DNA from: Ornithinimicrobium sp. INDO-MA30-4
GTDB lineage: Bacteria > Actinomycetota > Actinomycetes > Actinomycetales > Dermatophilaceae
Direction of reading: 5' to 3'
DNA: 64,000 bases
Assembly: GCF_021535045.1 (NCBI RefSeq)
Contig: NZ_CP091056.1
Location: 868,001 to 932,000, forward strand
The notes beneath the pieces were generated by a model. That model worked only from the letters and a program-made list of their open reading frames with translations, searched no databases and was not told the DNA's origin. The first letter of the stretch is position 1, and each line of letters begins with the position of its first letter. This document shows positions 8,650 through 18,145 of the stretch, in pieces. The translations under genes were made by a program, and so were the position numbers.

Positions 8650-9074
8650 ATGAACGCCAAAGACTCAAACGCACATTATGCCGTGACTAAGTCCGACGCC
8701 GAGTGGAAGGCTCAATTGAGCCCCAAGAGTTCAAAGTTCTTCGCAAGGCTGGCACCGAGCGTGCTGGCACGGGTGAGTACAACGACACCAAGACTGAGGG
8801 TGTCTACGAGTGCCGCGCCTGCGGCCATGAACTGTTTCGCAGCGACCAGAAGTTCGACAGTCACTGCGGGTGGCCCTCCTTCTTCGCGCCGCTCGCGGAG
8901 GACAACGTGCAGTACATCAAGGACCGTTCGTTTGGCATCGTTCGCACCGAGGTGCGCTGTGCCAACTGTGGCTCACATATGGGTCACGTCTTTGACGGTG
9001 AGGGATATGACACCCCCACTGACCTGCGCTATTGCATCAACTCGGTCAGCATGAAGCTACGGCCAGCCGAGTAG
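8650..9074 (+). CDS. msrB: Peptide methionine (R)-S-oxide reductase MsrB (frameshifted)
   Basis: MsrB reduces methionine-R-sulfoxide in proteins with thioredoxin. Both zinc-binding CxxC pairs are visible (CRACG and CANCG), as is the substrate region HCGWPSFF. The catalytic cysteine lies in RYCINSVSMKL near the end. The first 25 residues (MNAKDSNAHYAV to AQLSP) lie in one frame and the rest in another, with one C probably missing near 8721. The rebuilt length of about 141 residues is normal. The start ATG at 8650 gives the usual N-terminal helix. Confidence 0.9.
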
Positions 9075-9132
9075 CCATCAGGACCAACGTGGGTGCGCGG
9101 CAACTCGCGGTGCGAACCCAACAAATTCGGTC

Positions 9133-9138
9133 TACCTT
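9133..9138 (+). promoter_or_regulatory. -10 element of the SRPBCC gene (leaderless)
   Basis: TACCTT is followed by six bases (CAAAGT) and the ATG at 9145. There is no Shine-Dalgarno sequence. Confidence 0.45.
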
Positions 9139-9144
9139 CAAAGT

Positions 9145-9553
9145 ATGACTACACACCAGCAGCGTTCAGATCAACGTCTCCGCCGAGCACCTGTGGAGTT
9201 ACCTGTCCGACGTCGAAAACCTGCCCGAGTATCTGCCGCAAATGACCTCCGCACACCGGACCACCGGCGACAAAGTGCAGGTCACCGCCAAGATCGATCC
9301 GTCGGATCAACCGGCGCGTGAGGTTGAAGGAAAGGCGTGGTTCCCCGTCAAAGATGAGGGCAAGACTCTGACTTGGGGTTCGGAGGGACCGAACAACTAT
9401 GGCGGGCAACTCGACATTGATGCGGTCAGCGATTCCGTCTGCCAACTGACCGTGCGGATCAACAGTGAACGAGCACAAAGTGATGACGTAGAGGCGGGAG
9501 TGCAGCGCACCGCTGAGGGCATCAAGCAAGTTGCGGAGGCGAAGCACGGTTAA
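9145..9553 (+). CDS. SRPBCC (START-like) family protein (frameshifted)
   Basis: This small protein of about 136 residues has the polyketide-cyclase/START-like fold. The N-terminal strand and helix VQINVSAEHLWSYLSDVENL and the following LPQMTSAHRTTGDKVQV are typical. The segment EVEGKAWFPVKDEGKTLTWGSEGP and a final helix complete the domain. The first six residues or so and the rest are in different frames, an indel near 9160. Such domains bind hydrophobic ligands; no substrate can be inferred. It is a single gene between msrB and the convergent hemQ. Confidence 0.65.
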
Positions 9554-9592
9554 AATTACGTGCGCTCCGTAGTCCAGCTGCCGAGGCTGACC

Positions 9593-10315
9593 CTAGGGCA
9601 GTGTGGCGACTAGTTTCTCGACGCTAACCAGTGGCCCGGTATAAAACGGCAGTTCTTCGCGCACGTGTAGTCGGGCGCGAGTGTTGCGCAACTCGCGCAT
9701 CAGGTCGACGATCCGGTGCAAGTCGGCGGCTTCGAATGCCAAGATCCACTCGTAATCACCCAGTGCGAACGACGCCAAGGTGTTGGCGCGGACGTCTTTG
9801 TAGTCTTTGGCTGCCATCCCGTGCTCGCGCAGCATGTCACGCCGGTCGCCCTCGTCCATGAGGTACCACTCATACGAGCGGACAAACGGATAGACGCAGA
9901 TGTATGTCTGGGCTGGCTCTCCCGAGAGGAACGCCGGGACGTGGCCGCGGTTGAACTCTGCCGGACGGTGGATTGCCATTTGCGACCATACGGGCTCGAG
10001 ACGACGGCCTACCTCGGTGCGGCGAACAGCCTGGTAGGCAGCCTGCAGTGCCTCGACGCGCGGCGCGTGCCACCAGATCATGAAGTCTGCGTCGGCGCGG
10101 AAACCGGACACGTCATAGATGCCGCGAACCGTCACGCCGTCACGCGCAGCATCGTCTAACACCTTCTGGATTTGAGCGGCTAACCCCTCGCGCTCATCAG
10201 GCAGCGGCGAGGCCACCCGAAAGACTGAATACAAGGCGTACTGGATCCCAGCGTTGATCTCCTCGGCTTGCTCAAGACTTGGCTCGGTGTGCTCAGAGTG
10301 ATGCGTCTGCGTCAT
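9593..10315 (-). CDS. hemQ: Coproheme decarboxylase HemQ (ChdC)
   Basis: HemQ is the last enzyme of the coproporphyrin-dependent heme route. It decarboxylates two propionates of Fe-coproporphyrin III to give heme b, using peroxide. The intact 240-residue protein shows the chlorite-dismutase-fold signatures: [14 protein letters not shown] with the conserved Tyr, [13 protein letters not shown] with the expected proximal His, and [16 protein letters not shown]. The start ATG at 10315 overlaps the cgoX stop in an ATGA junction, so hemE-cgoX-hemQ is one operon. An upstream in-frame start at 10378 lies within cgoX and is not used. The ferrochelatase partner is at the far end of the window. Confidence 0.93.
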   Translation of the reverse strand: MTQTHHSEHTEPSLEQAEEINAGIQYALYSVFRVASPLPDEREGLAAQIQKVLDDAARDGVTVRGIYDVSGFRADADFMIWWHAPRVEALQAAYQAVRRTEVGRRLEPVWSQMAIHRPAEFNRGHVPAFLSGEPAQTYICVYPFVRSYEWYLMDEGDRRDMLREHGMAAKDYKDVRANTLASFALGDYEWILAFEAADLHRIVDLMRELRNTRARLHVREELPFYTGPLVSVEKLVATLP

Positions 10316-11761
10316 GGGCCCATTCTCACAGGCGAGGCTGGCAACTCGCTCACCGCCCTGGTCGCTGAGGCGATGCACGCCGGGATGCCCACGCCCTCCA
10401 TCACGGCTCCGCAGATCACCAGCCCTGGCACCTGCGCAATCGAGGCACGAACGGTCTTGATTCGCTCCAGGTGGCCCACGGCATACTGCGGCAGTCCGCC
10501 ACCCCAGCGCGTCACCACGGCGTCAATTGGCTCGGACAAACCTTCTCGGCGCACCCGTTGCAAATCGGTCAGCGCCATCTCGACGATCTCCACGTCGCTT
10601 CGCTGCAGAGTGCCGACTTCGCGGTGGCGCCCCAGAGAAACACGCATGATCGCAACATCGCTGCCGTCATCGCCTTGCCCTCGTCCGGCTGCAGCGACCC
10701 ACTCCCACTTGTGCACGCTGTAGGTCGCAGCCTTGATGCGCAATCCCTCAGCAGGCGGCACCAAAAACCCGAACTAGGCAGGTCAGCCAAGACTGCTGCG
10801 GGGAAAGCCAACGTGACAATCGCCATAGACGCCATCTCGATCGCGGCAAGTTGGAAGGCTGCCTCGGGAGCGACACGGCCCAGCAGCCGGGCAGCGGCCG
10901 GAGGCGGCACGGCGACCACAACATCGTTAGCGATGAGCAGGCTGGGGTCTGGGACTGGCCCGGTGATGATCTCGAAACGGCCATCAGCGCGCTGGGACAA
11001 CTCACGAGCGGTGACGTTGCGCTGCACATCGACGCCAGCCTCGGTGAGCTTGTGGGCCAGCCGCAGCGTGAGGGTGTGGATGCCCCCGGTCAGGCCAGCA
11101 AAGACAGGCGGGACAGGCTGGTCGGTCGCCTGCGGACTGGGCATGGCCTGGCCGCGACGGCCAGCACCGACTCACCATCTCGGTATGCCGCGGCCAGGGG
11201 TGGCAGGGCCGCTGCGGTCGAAATGTTGTCGGCGTGACCGGCATAAACACCACCGAGCAACGGCTCGATGAGGCGATCGACGACAGCCCGGCCCAGGCGT
11301 TGGCTGACGAAATCGCCAATCGAGATGTCGTCTCCATGCGAGCCGGTCTGCAGGTGTTCGGTCTCTTGCTCGACCCGCTGCAACTCGCTGTCGTTAAGCA
11401 GGCCCTTCAGCGTTGCTGGGTCGCTGGGGACACCCATCAGCGTTCGCGGCGGCATCTGGTGCATTTCGCCGCGGCTGTAAATCGAGGCACTGACCTTGTT
11501 GGGGTGCACGATGTGCTCAGCCAGGCCCGCCTCGCGCATCAACGCCAAACCCTCGGGCCGTCGCGCCAATAGCGACTCAGCACCCAAGTCGACCTGCACA
11601 CCAGCGATCTGGCCACCGCGCAGCTTGCCGCCCACTTCAGGCTGGCCCTCCAACACGGTGATCGCCGCGTCGGGCCATCGACCGAGCAGCCGCCACGCCG
11701 CCGCCAGGCCGCTGATCCCGGCACCGATCACGACGATGTGCCGTTGGTCAGCGTCACTCAA
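10312..11761 (-). CDS. cgoX: Coproporphyrinogen III oxidase, FAD-dependent (CgoX/HemY type, frameshifted)
   Basis: This FAD enzyme oxidises coproporphyrinogen III to coproporphyrin III in the actinobacterial/firmicute heme branch. The dinucleotide-binding motif [16 protein letters not shown] opens the protein. EVGGKLRG and [14 protein letters not shown] follow, and the C-terminal FAD contact region reads [12 protein letters not shown] and [19 protein letters not shown]. Two indels (near 11140 and 10765) split it into three frames; the rebuilt length of about 480 residues is normal. The start appears to be TTG at 11761, overlapping the hemE stop (TTGA). In this pathway context the product is coproporphyrin rather than protoporphyrin. 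Confidence 0.9.
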
Positions 11762-12798
11762 CGAGCTGAGACCTCATGCACCAGCTCAACGACTCGGGTG
11801 AGCACAGCCGGGTCAGTGCTTGGCAAGACGCCGTGCCCCAAGTTGAAGATGTGCCCCGGCGCTTGCTTGCCTTCATCAAGAATGCGGCGAATCTGCTTGT
11901 CCAGCACTTCCCACGGAGCGAAGAGCAGCGCGGGATCAAGGTTGCCCTGCACCGGCATACGGGCACCGGTCCGGGCGATCCCATCGGCAAGGTTGACGCG
12001 GTAGTCCACCCCAATGACGTCAGCTCCGGCCGCTGCCATGTCAGGCAGCAGTTCGCCGGTGCCCACACCAAAGTGGATGCGCGGGACGCCGCTGTCTCGC
12101 AGCTCAGTCAGCACGCGACGAGTGTGGCTCCACAAACTCGCGGTAATCCGCCTTGGACAAAAAGCCAGCCCAAGAGTCAAAGAGTTGGACGGCGCTAGCC
12201 CCGGCGGCTACTTGCACCTGCAAGAAACTGCTGGCGATGTCTGCCAACCGAGAGCACAGGTCATTCCACAACTGTGGGTCGCCGTGCATCAGCGCTTTGG
12301 TCTTTTCATGGTTCTTGGACGGCCCGCCCTCGACCAGGTAGGACGCGACGGTGAACGGAGCACCGGCAAATCCGATCAACGGGGTGTTGCCCAACTCGTC
12401 AGTCAACCGCGAGACCGACTCGGTGATGTCAGTAACCATGTCTGGCGTGAGCATCGGCAACCGGTCGAGGTCAGCGCGTGTGCGGAACGGCTCCTCGATG
12501 ACTGGGCCGACGCCGGGCTTGATCTCGACATCGACACCGACGGCTTGATGGGCACGACGATGTCGGAGAAGAAGATGGCGGCATCGACTCCATGCCGGCG
12601 CACCGGCTGCATGGTGATCTCGGTGACCAAATCGGAGGTGCGGCAGGCTTCCAGCATCTGCGTGCCTTTGCGCAACTCCCGATACTCAGGCAGCGATCGC
12701 CCAGCCTGGCGCATAAACCAGACCGGGGTATGCGCCACCTCAAGTCCTCGTGCTGCTCGGACTAGGGCGCTGTCTTGCGGTGTATTGCCTTGGCTCAC
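11758..12798 (-). CDS. hemE: Uroporphyrinogen decarboxylase (frameshifted)
   Basis: HemE converts uroporphyrinogen III to coproporphyrinogen III. The signature [16 protein letters not shown] is complete near the N-terminus. It is followed by [28 protein letters not shown] and, near the end, [21 protein letters not shown] and QGNLDPALL. Two indels (near 12545 and 12125) divide the protein into three frames without losing conserved sequence. It is the first gene of the hemE-cgoX-hemQ operon. The GTG start at 12798 is divergent from the DUF3000 gene, with 73 bases between them. Confidence 0.93.
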
Positions 12799-12859
12799 CC
12801 TTCGATCTTGTCATGCGGCCTCCGGCGTTGCGGTACCCGACTATCGGCCCACTCAGTCG

Positions 12860-12865
12860 TAGGCT
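12860..12865 (+). promoter_or_regulatory. -10 element of the DUF3000 gene (leaderless)
   Basis: TAGGCT is followed by six bases and the GTG start at 12872. No Shine-Dalgarno sequence is present. Confidence 0.5.
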
Positions 12866-12871
12866 GCCTGT

Positions 12872-13432
12872 GTGGTCAGCCGCATCTCCCCTGGCAAGAA
12901 CCAGGGCACCGACACTCCCCTCGCGGGAGACGCTGCCGTGTTCGCTGCAGCGCTTGCAGCGATGCGCGGAGTTGGACTACGCCCTGAGCTCGCTATCGAG
13001 GAAGTTCCCGCGCCCACACGCCTGGCTCCACACGCCGTCGCTATCGCTGGCGAGGTGATCCCGCACCACCATGACGAAGACGACGACGCCATTGCGACCG
13101 GCCGCTTTGTGGTGCTCTTTGACCCAGAGAGCCCAGAGCCGTGGGAAGGCCAGTGGCGCCTCGTCACCTATGCCAAGGCCAACATGGAGCCCGAAGTTGG
13201 CGCTGACCCGTTGGCCGGTGAGGTCGGTTGGTCCTGGCTGACGGAGGCTTTGGAAGAGCGTGGCCTCTCGTGGGCTGCCGAGGCTGGCACTGTCACCGCT
13301 GTCTCCTCGCAGAGTTTTGGCGCGTTGGCTGAGCGTGAGTCGACCGTCGAGTTAGAGATTCGTGCTTCGTGGTCTCCTGTCATGTCGAAGTCGACCGAGC
13401 TCGCCGACCACTCCAAGCCTGGGCTGATCTGA
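12872..13432 (+). CDS. DUF3000 domain-containing protein
   Basis: This intact 186-residue protein belongs to DUF3000, a family confined to actinobacteria and usually found next to hemE and RNase D, as here. Conserved blocks visible are RPELAIEEVPAPTRLAPHA, GRFVVLFDPESPEPWEG and the central GEVGWSWLTEAL. The protein is acidic, with a His/Asp-rich stretch (HHHDEDDD), and has no signal peptide or membrane segment. The function is unknown. The fixed neighbourhood suggests a housekeeping role, but nothing in the sequence defines it. Confidence 0.85.
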   Translation: MVSRISPGKNQGTDTPLAGDAAVFAAALAAMRGVGLRPELAIEEVPAPTRLAPHAVAIAGEVIPHHHDEDDDAIATGRFVVLFDPESPEPWEGQWRLVTYAKANMEPEVGADPLAGEVGWSWLTEALEERGLSWAAEAGTVTAVSSQSFGALAERESTVELEIRASWSPVMSKSTELADHSKPGLI

Positions 13433-13507
13433 TGTGCACCCTGGCTGGTTTGCCGCCGCTTCCTGAGGGAGTCGTCGCGCTTCCTGGGATCAGGCGGTAG
13501 CGCCGGA

Positions 13508-14812
13508 ATGGCCAAACAAACCTCCACACCCGAAGCGCAAGACGAGGCCAGCGATTACCGACATCTCGACGCGCCCGCTGAGGGAGTTCCTGATGTCGTC
13601 GAAGACGCTGCTGGGCTGCAACGGGCGATCGAAGCCCTACGCGCGGGCACTGGCCCAGTCGCCATCGACGCCGAGCGCGCTTCTGGTTATCGCTACGGCC
13701 AACGCGCCTACCTCATCCAGATCCGTCGCGAGGGCAGCGGCAGTTGGCTCATCGACCCCATCCCGTTTGACGACCTCACTGAGCTAGACGAGGCGTTGGC
13801 TGACGCCGAATGGGTGCTGCACGCCGCCACTCAAGACATCCCGTGCCTGGCTGAGCTGGGCATGCGACCCCGCAACCTATTCGACACCGAGTTGGGCGCC
13901 CGCCTGGCCGGCGTGCACCGCGTTGGCTTGGCGGCTGTCCTGGAGTATTACCTCGGCATCACGCTGGCCAAAGAACATTCAGCGGTCGACTGGTCCACTC
14001 GGCCACTACCCGAGCCCTGGCTTCGGTATGCAGCGCTCGACGTTGAATTGCTCGTGGAGTTGCGCGACCGGATGGAGCGGGATCTGCGCGAGCAACACAA
14101 GTGGGAGTTCGCCGCCCAAGAGTTTGAAGCACTCACTCACTTCGTCGGTCCAGAGCACCGACCGGACCCGTGGCGTCGCACCTCAGGGATGCACCGAGTG
14201 CGCAGCCCACGCGGCTTGGCGACAGTGCGCGAGTTGTGGCTCACTCGCGACAGCATTGCTCGCCGACTTGATGTGACCACTACTCGGGTGCTGCCTGACG
14301 CCACCATCGTCGACTTGGCGGCCAAGGCCCCCGGCTCGGCTAAGAATGTGCACAAGAGTCGCGCCGAAAAGACTCCCTCGCGTCAGCGGCGAGCCAGCCA
14401 AGGCCTCGCTACCCATGAAGCCGAGTGGATCGCGGCCATTGAGCGTGCGGCAGCCCTCGACAACGCTGATCTGCCTGAGATCCCCGCGCAGTCGGACACC
14501 CCGCCCCCAGCCCGATCGTGGAGTGACCGCGATGAGGTGGCTGCAGACCGGTTGGGCCAAGTGCGCGCCGATATGACTGCGCTGTCCGAGCATTACGACA
14601 TACCTCTGGAAAATCTGTTGACCCCCGACGTGCTGCGCCGCGCCGTGTGGCGGCCCCCGGTCGATGATGACGGTGCCACCAGCGACGAGGCGGTGCACGA
14701 GTTGCTGACTTCGCTGGGCGCACGCCCCTGGCAAGCCGATTTGGCAAGCCCAGTCATCGCCCGTGCGGTTAACGACATCACTGGCCACGAGGCTGCTGCG
14801 TCCGACGCCTAG
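13508..14812 (+). CDS. rnd: Ribonuclease D with HRDC domain
   Basis: This intact 434-residue DEDDy-type 3'-5' exoribonuclease processes structured RNA 3' ends. The catalytic motifs are visible: Exo I around PVAIDAERASGYRYGQRAY, Exo II around WVLHAATQDIPCL, and Exo III YAALDVELLVELRD. HRDC-type helical regions follow (near ATVRELWLTRDSIARRLDV and further on). A low-complexity basic linker (KSRAEKTPSRQRRAS) lies before the last domain. The order DUF3000-rnd is typical of actinobacteria. The start ATG at 13508 has GCCGGA just upstream. Confidence 0.9.
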   Translation: MAKQTSTPEAQDEASDYRHLDAPAEGVPDVVEDAAGLQRAIEALRAGTGPVAIDAERASGYRYGQRAYLIQIRREGSGSWLIDPIPFDDLTELDEALADAEWVLHAATQDIPCLAELGMRPRNLFDTELGARLAGVHRVGLAAVLEYYLGITLAKEHSAVDWSTRPLPEPWLRYAALDVELLVELRDRMERDLREQHKWEFAAQEFEALTHFVGPEHRPDPWRRTSGMHRVRSPRGLATVRELWLTRDSIARRLDVTTTRVLPDATIVDLAAKAPGSAKNVHKSRAEKTPSRQRRASQGLATHEAEWIAAIERAAALDNADLPEIPAQSDTPPPARSWSDRDEVAADRLGQVRADMTALSEHYDIPLENLLTPDVLRRAVWRPPVDDDGATSDEAVHELLTSLGARPWQADLASPVIARAVNDITGHEAAASDA

Positions 14813-14936
14813 CGTTGTCACACCCCCACAGTGGGGCATATCACTGGAATAGCGCGCGGCCTGCGGCGTTGCACCCAGTGAGGTAAATCATCTAACAATT
14901 CACGAGATTTCAGTGGCTGATATCTCACATATGATC

Positions 14937-14942
14937 TACGAT
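14937..14942 (+). promoter_or_regulatory. Candidate -10 upstream of the HTH-MurA gene
   Basis: TACGAT ends seven bases before the ATG at 14950. AGGA also lies between them, so the start could be either leaderless or weakly Shine-Dalgarno dependent. The preceding 100 bases are more AT-rich than the surrounding genes. Confidence 0.4.
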
Positions 14943-14949
14943 AGGAACC

Positions 14950-16477
14950 ATGACCGAGCCATATCTGTCCCGCATCGGCGCGTTAATCCGCGATGCTCGC
15001 CGCCACAAGGCTTTGACCCAAAGCGAGTTGGCAAACCTGTTGGGCACCAGTCAAAGTGCCGTCGCGCGTATTGAACAAGGCAAGCAGAACCTCTCTTTGG
15101 AGATGCTAGCCCGCATCGGCGAATCCCTGGACTCAGAAATCGTTTCGGTCGGCAGCGCTGTTCCGCAGAACCTGCGCATCACTGGCGGCGTGAAGTTGTC
15201 CGGTGAGATCAACGTTCGGACGTCAAAGAACGCTGCCGTTGCGCTGCTGTGTGCCTCGATGCTCAACAAGGGCCGCACCACGCTGCGCAACCTGGCTCGT
15301 ATCGAAGAGGTCAACCGCATCACTGAGGTGCTGACCTCTATTGGCTTCAAGATCCGTTGGCTGCCGGACTCCTCCGACTTGGAGATCGTCCCGCCGGCCA
15401 AGGTCGACCTGGACTCAATGGACGAAAACGCGGCCCGCCGCACGCGCACCATCATCATGTTCCTCGGCCCGTTGATGCACGAATTCGACGACTTCGAGCT
15501 GCCGTACGCCGGTGGTTGCGACCTCGGCACGCGCACCGTCGAGCCGCACATGATCTCGCTGCGTCACTTCGGCATTGACGTCACGGCCACAACCGGCTCC
15601 TACCACGCGACTGTGGACGAGAACCGTTGGCCGACCAAGCCGATCGTGCTCACCGAGCGCGGTGACACCGTGACCGAAAACGTCCTGCTGGCCGCCGCCC
15701 GCAACCCGCGCGAAACGGTCATCCGCAATGCCTCAAGCAACTACATGGTCCAAGACCTATGCGTCTTCTTGATGAAGCTTGGCGTCCAGATCGAGGGCTT
15801 GGGCACCACCACGCTGACCGTGCGCGGTGTCGAGCACATCGACATGGACATCGAGTACCACCCTCGGAAGACCCGATCGAAGCCATGAGCCTGCTGGCCG
15901 CTGGTGTCGTCACGGACTCCGAGATCACCATCAAGCGCGTGCCGATTGAGTTCATGGAGATCGAGCTTGCTGTGCTCGACACGATGGGCCTGCAGTACGA
16001 GCTCTCGGAGGAGTACAAGTCGGACAACGGCGTCACCCGCCTCGTTGACCTGCGCACCATCCGGGCCCGCTGAAGGCTCCGTTGGACAAGATTCACCCCT
16101 TGCCCTTCCCCGGCCTCAACATCGACAACCTGCCGTTCTTCGCGATCATCGCTGCCTGCGCCAAGGGCAGCACGATGATTCACGACTGGGTTTACGAAAA
16201 CCGCGCGATCTACTTGACGGAGCTCACCACGCTCGGCGCCAAGGTCCACTTGATGGACCCGCACCGCGTGATGATTGAAGGTCCGACCAAGTGGCGTGCC
16301 GGCGAGATCATGTGCCCACCGGCACTTCGCCCTGGCGTCGTCATCTTGTTGGCCATGTTGGCTGCACCGGGCGTCTCGGTGTTGCGCAACGTCTACGTCA
16401 TCAACCGTGGCTACGAAGACTTGGCTGCTCGCTTGAACGCTCTGGGCGCAGGCATCCAGACCTTCCGCGACATCTGA
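14950..16477 (+). CDS. murA: XRE-type HTH fused to UDP-GlcNAc 1-carboxyvinyltransferase (MurA-like, frameshifted)
   Basis: Residues 1-65 form an XRE/Cro helix-turn-helix (LTQSELANLLGTSQSAVARI). From about residue 75 the protein is an EPSP-synthase-fold enolpyruvyl transferase of MurA type. The PEP/UDP-GlcNAc-binding Lys lies in TSKNAAVALL (K93), and the catalytic Cys in YAGGCDLGTRTVEPHM (C190) is retained. MurA adds enolpyruvate to UDP-GlcNAc, the first step of peptidoglycan synthesis. Two indels (near 15875 and 16070) break the C-terminal half, and all strands of the fold can still be followed to GYEDLAARLNALGAGI. The total is about 510 residues. Related HTH-MurA fusions occur in other actinobacteria. 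It may be a sensor-regulator as well as an enzyme. Confidence 0.88.
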
Positions 16478-16489
16478 ACTAGACGCCGT

Positions 16490-16535
16490 AATGGTGGTGC
16501 TTCGGCCTTCGGGCTGGGGCACCACCATTGTTTTT
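16490..16535 (+). terminator. Rho-independent terminator after the HTH-MurA gene
   Basis: AATGGTGGTGC (16490-16500) pairs perfectly with GCACCACCATT (16519-16529). An inner GGCC-TTCG-GGCT hairpin lies within the loop, and GTTTTT follows the stem. Confidence 0.88.
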
Positions 16536-16560
16536 CGCTACCCCATCGGAAGGCCCTGAC

Positions 16561-17349
16561 GTGGAGATTGTGACCGACGAGCGCGGTGGCTTGACGGTAA
16601 TGCGCGATGGCCACCCGCAGTCCTACATCGATCTCGATGACCCCGAGTTGCTGGTCTTTGAATACATCCAGCACCTCGCCATGGTTATCGACGTCATGCC
16701 GACTGGCCCGTTGCGGGTGACCCACATCGGCGGGGCTGGGCTCACGCTCCCCCGCTACATCAACCACACCCGCCCCGAGTCTCCACAGATCGTGATGGAG
16801 CCGGATGAGGCACTCACAGCGCTGGTACGTCGTGACGCGCCCTTGCCGCGCCGTCACCGGATCCGGGTGCGCCCACAGACTGGTGCGCATGGGCTGCCCA
16901 AGCTGGCTAACAGCTCGGCAGATGCCATCATCCTCGATGCGTTTGCAGATGGCTCAGTGCCGGCCGATCTGCTGAGCGCTGAATCGCTGGGGCATGTCGC
17001 TCGTGCCTTGACGCCAGGTGGGATATTCCTGGCCAATGTCCCGGATGAGCCTGGCCTGCGATTTATCGCCTCAGTAGTGACCACCTTGCGCCAGTGGTGG
17101 CCACACGTTGGCTATCTGGCATTGACAGAAACGATCAAGGGCCGCCGATTTGGCAATGTGGTGCTGGTTGCTAGCGCTTCCCCACTTCCGGAAATCGAGT
17201 TGGCTCGGGCTGTCGCTCGCACAGACTTCCCCACCACCTTTCGCGGCGAACGTTCGGCCGCCAAATCAGCCGGGACGGCCAAGCCGCTGCCCGCGCAGGG
17301 CGCCGCGTCTCCGCTGGCACCAGACGCCGGATCGTGGCGAGTGCGCTAA
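16561..17349 (+). CDS. Spermidine synthase-like protein
   Basis: This intact protein of 262 residues has the Rossmann methyltransferase/aminopropyltransferase fold. VTHIGGAGLTLPRYI is the cofactor-binding glycine loop and IVMEPDEALTALV the acidic strand end. AIILDAFADGSVPADL corresponds to the DAF region of spermidine synthases. HVARALTPGGIFLANVPDEP follows. Many actinobacterial proteins of this group lack an obvious polyamine pathway partner, and none is seen here, so aminopropyl transfer is uncertain. The start is GTG at 16561. An in-frame upstream start would overlap the terminator. Confidence 0.75.
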   Translation: MEIVTDERGGLTVMRDGHPQSYIDLDDPELLVFEYIQHLAMVIDVMPTGPLRVTHIGGAGLTLPRYINHTRPESPQIVMEPDEALTALVRRDAPLPRRHRIRVRPQTGAHGLPKLANSSADAIILDAFADGSVPADLLSAESLGHVARALTPGGIFLANVPDEPGLRFIASVVTTLRQWWPHVGYLALTETIKGRRFGNVVLVASASPLPEIELARAVARTDFPTTFRGERSAAKSAGTAKPLPAQGAASPLAPDAGSWRVR

Positions 17350-17354
17350 CGCGT

Positions 17355-17360
17355 TAGATT
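17355..17360 (+). promoter_or_regulatory. -10 element of the glycerophosphodiesterase gene (leaderless)
   Basis: TAGATT lies just after the upstream stop codon and six bases before the ATG at 17367. There is no Shine-Dalgarno sequence. Confidence 0.5.
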
Positions 17361-17366
17361 CAAGAC

Positions 17367-18145
17367 ATGGCTCGCACCGCATACCTGGATCATGACGGCC
17401 CTATCCCGCTGGCTCACCGTGGCTTTTCCTGGAAGGTTTGGAAAACACGATGTCCGCCTTTGGCGCGGCGGTCGACATGGGCTTCCGGTATGTCGAGACT
17501 GATGTGCACGCGACCAGCGACGATGTCGTCGTCGCCTTCCACGATGAGCGCCTCGACCGCGTCACCGATCGCACCGGCGCCATCATGGTGATGCCCTACG
17601 AAGAGGTCCGCCAGGCCAAGATTGGCGACACCGAGCACGTCCCCACTCTCGAGGAGTTGCTGGACGCTTGGCCTGACCTGCGAGTCAATATCGACATCAA
17701 GTCCCAGCACGCGATCACCCCGACCGTCCGCGTGATCGAACGGGCCAAAGCCCATGATCGGGTATGCCTTGCGTCGTTCTCCGACAAACGTCGCCTCGCC
17801 GCTCAGCGCCGTTTGAGCCGGCCAGTCGCGACCTCTGCTGGCCAGAGCGTTGGCGCCATGTTTCGGGCTGCGGCGACAACCCCTTCGATGTGGCGCGCCG
17901 GTGTGGTCAAGCGGAGCCTAGCCACGGTGGATGGTCTGCAGATCCCGGTTAGCCACCGCGGTGTCCCCCTGGTGACGCCCAGCAGCCTGGCCTCAGCCCA
18001 TCAGGCCGGAGCTTTCGTGCACGTCTGGACCATCAACGACGCTGATGAGATGCGGCACCTGCTCGACCAAGGCGTCGATGGCTTAGTCAGTGACCGCGCT
18101 GACCTGCTGAAAGAAGTCCTGATTGAGCGCGGGCAGTGGAGCTAA
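17367..18145 (+). CDS. Glycerophosphodiester phosphodiesterase (frameshifted)
   Basis: GDPD enzymes hydrolyse glycerophosphodiesters to glycerol-3-phosphate and an alcohol. The first catalytic motif, PLAHRGFSW (His-Arg), is followed after an indel near 17435 by ENTMSAFGAAVDMGFRYVETDVH, which supplies the metal-binding Glu/Asp, and VVVAFHDERLDRVTDRTG with the second His. The C-terminal FVHVWTINDADEMRHLLDQG and GLVSDRADLL are typical. There is no signal peptide, so it is probably cytoplasmic. The rebuilt length is about 259 residues. It converges with the DUF6541-type gene with a 4-base overlap. Confidence 0.9.
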
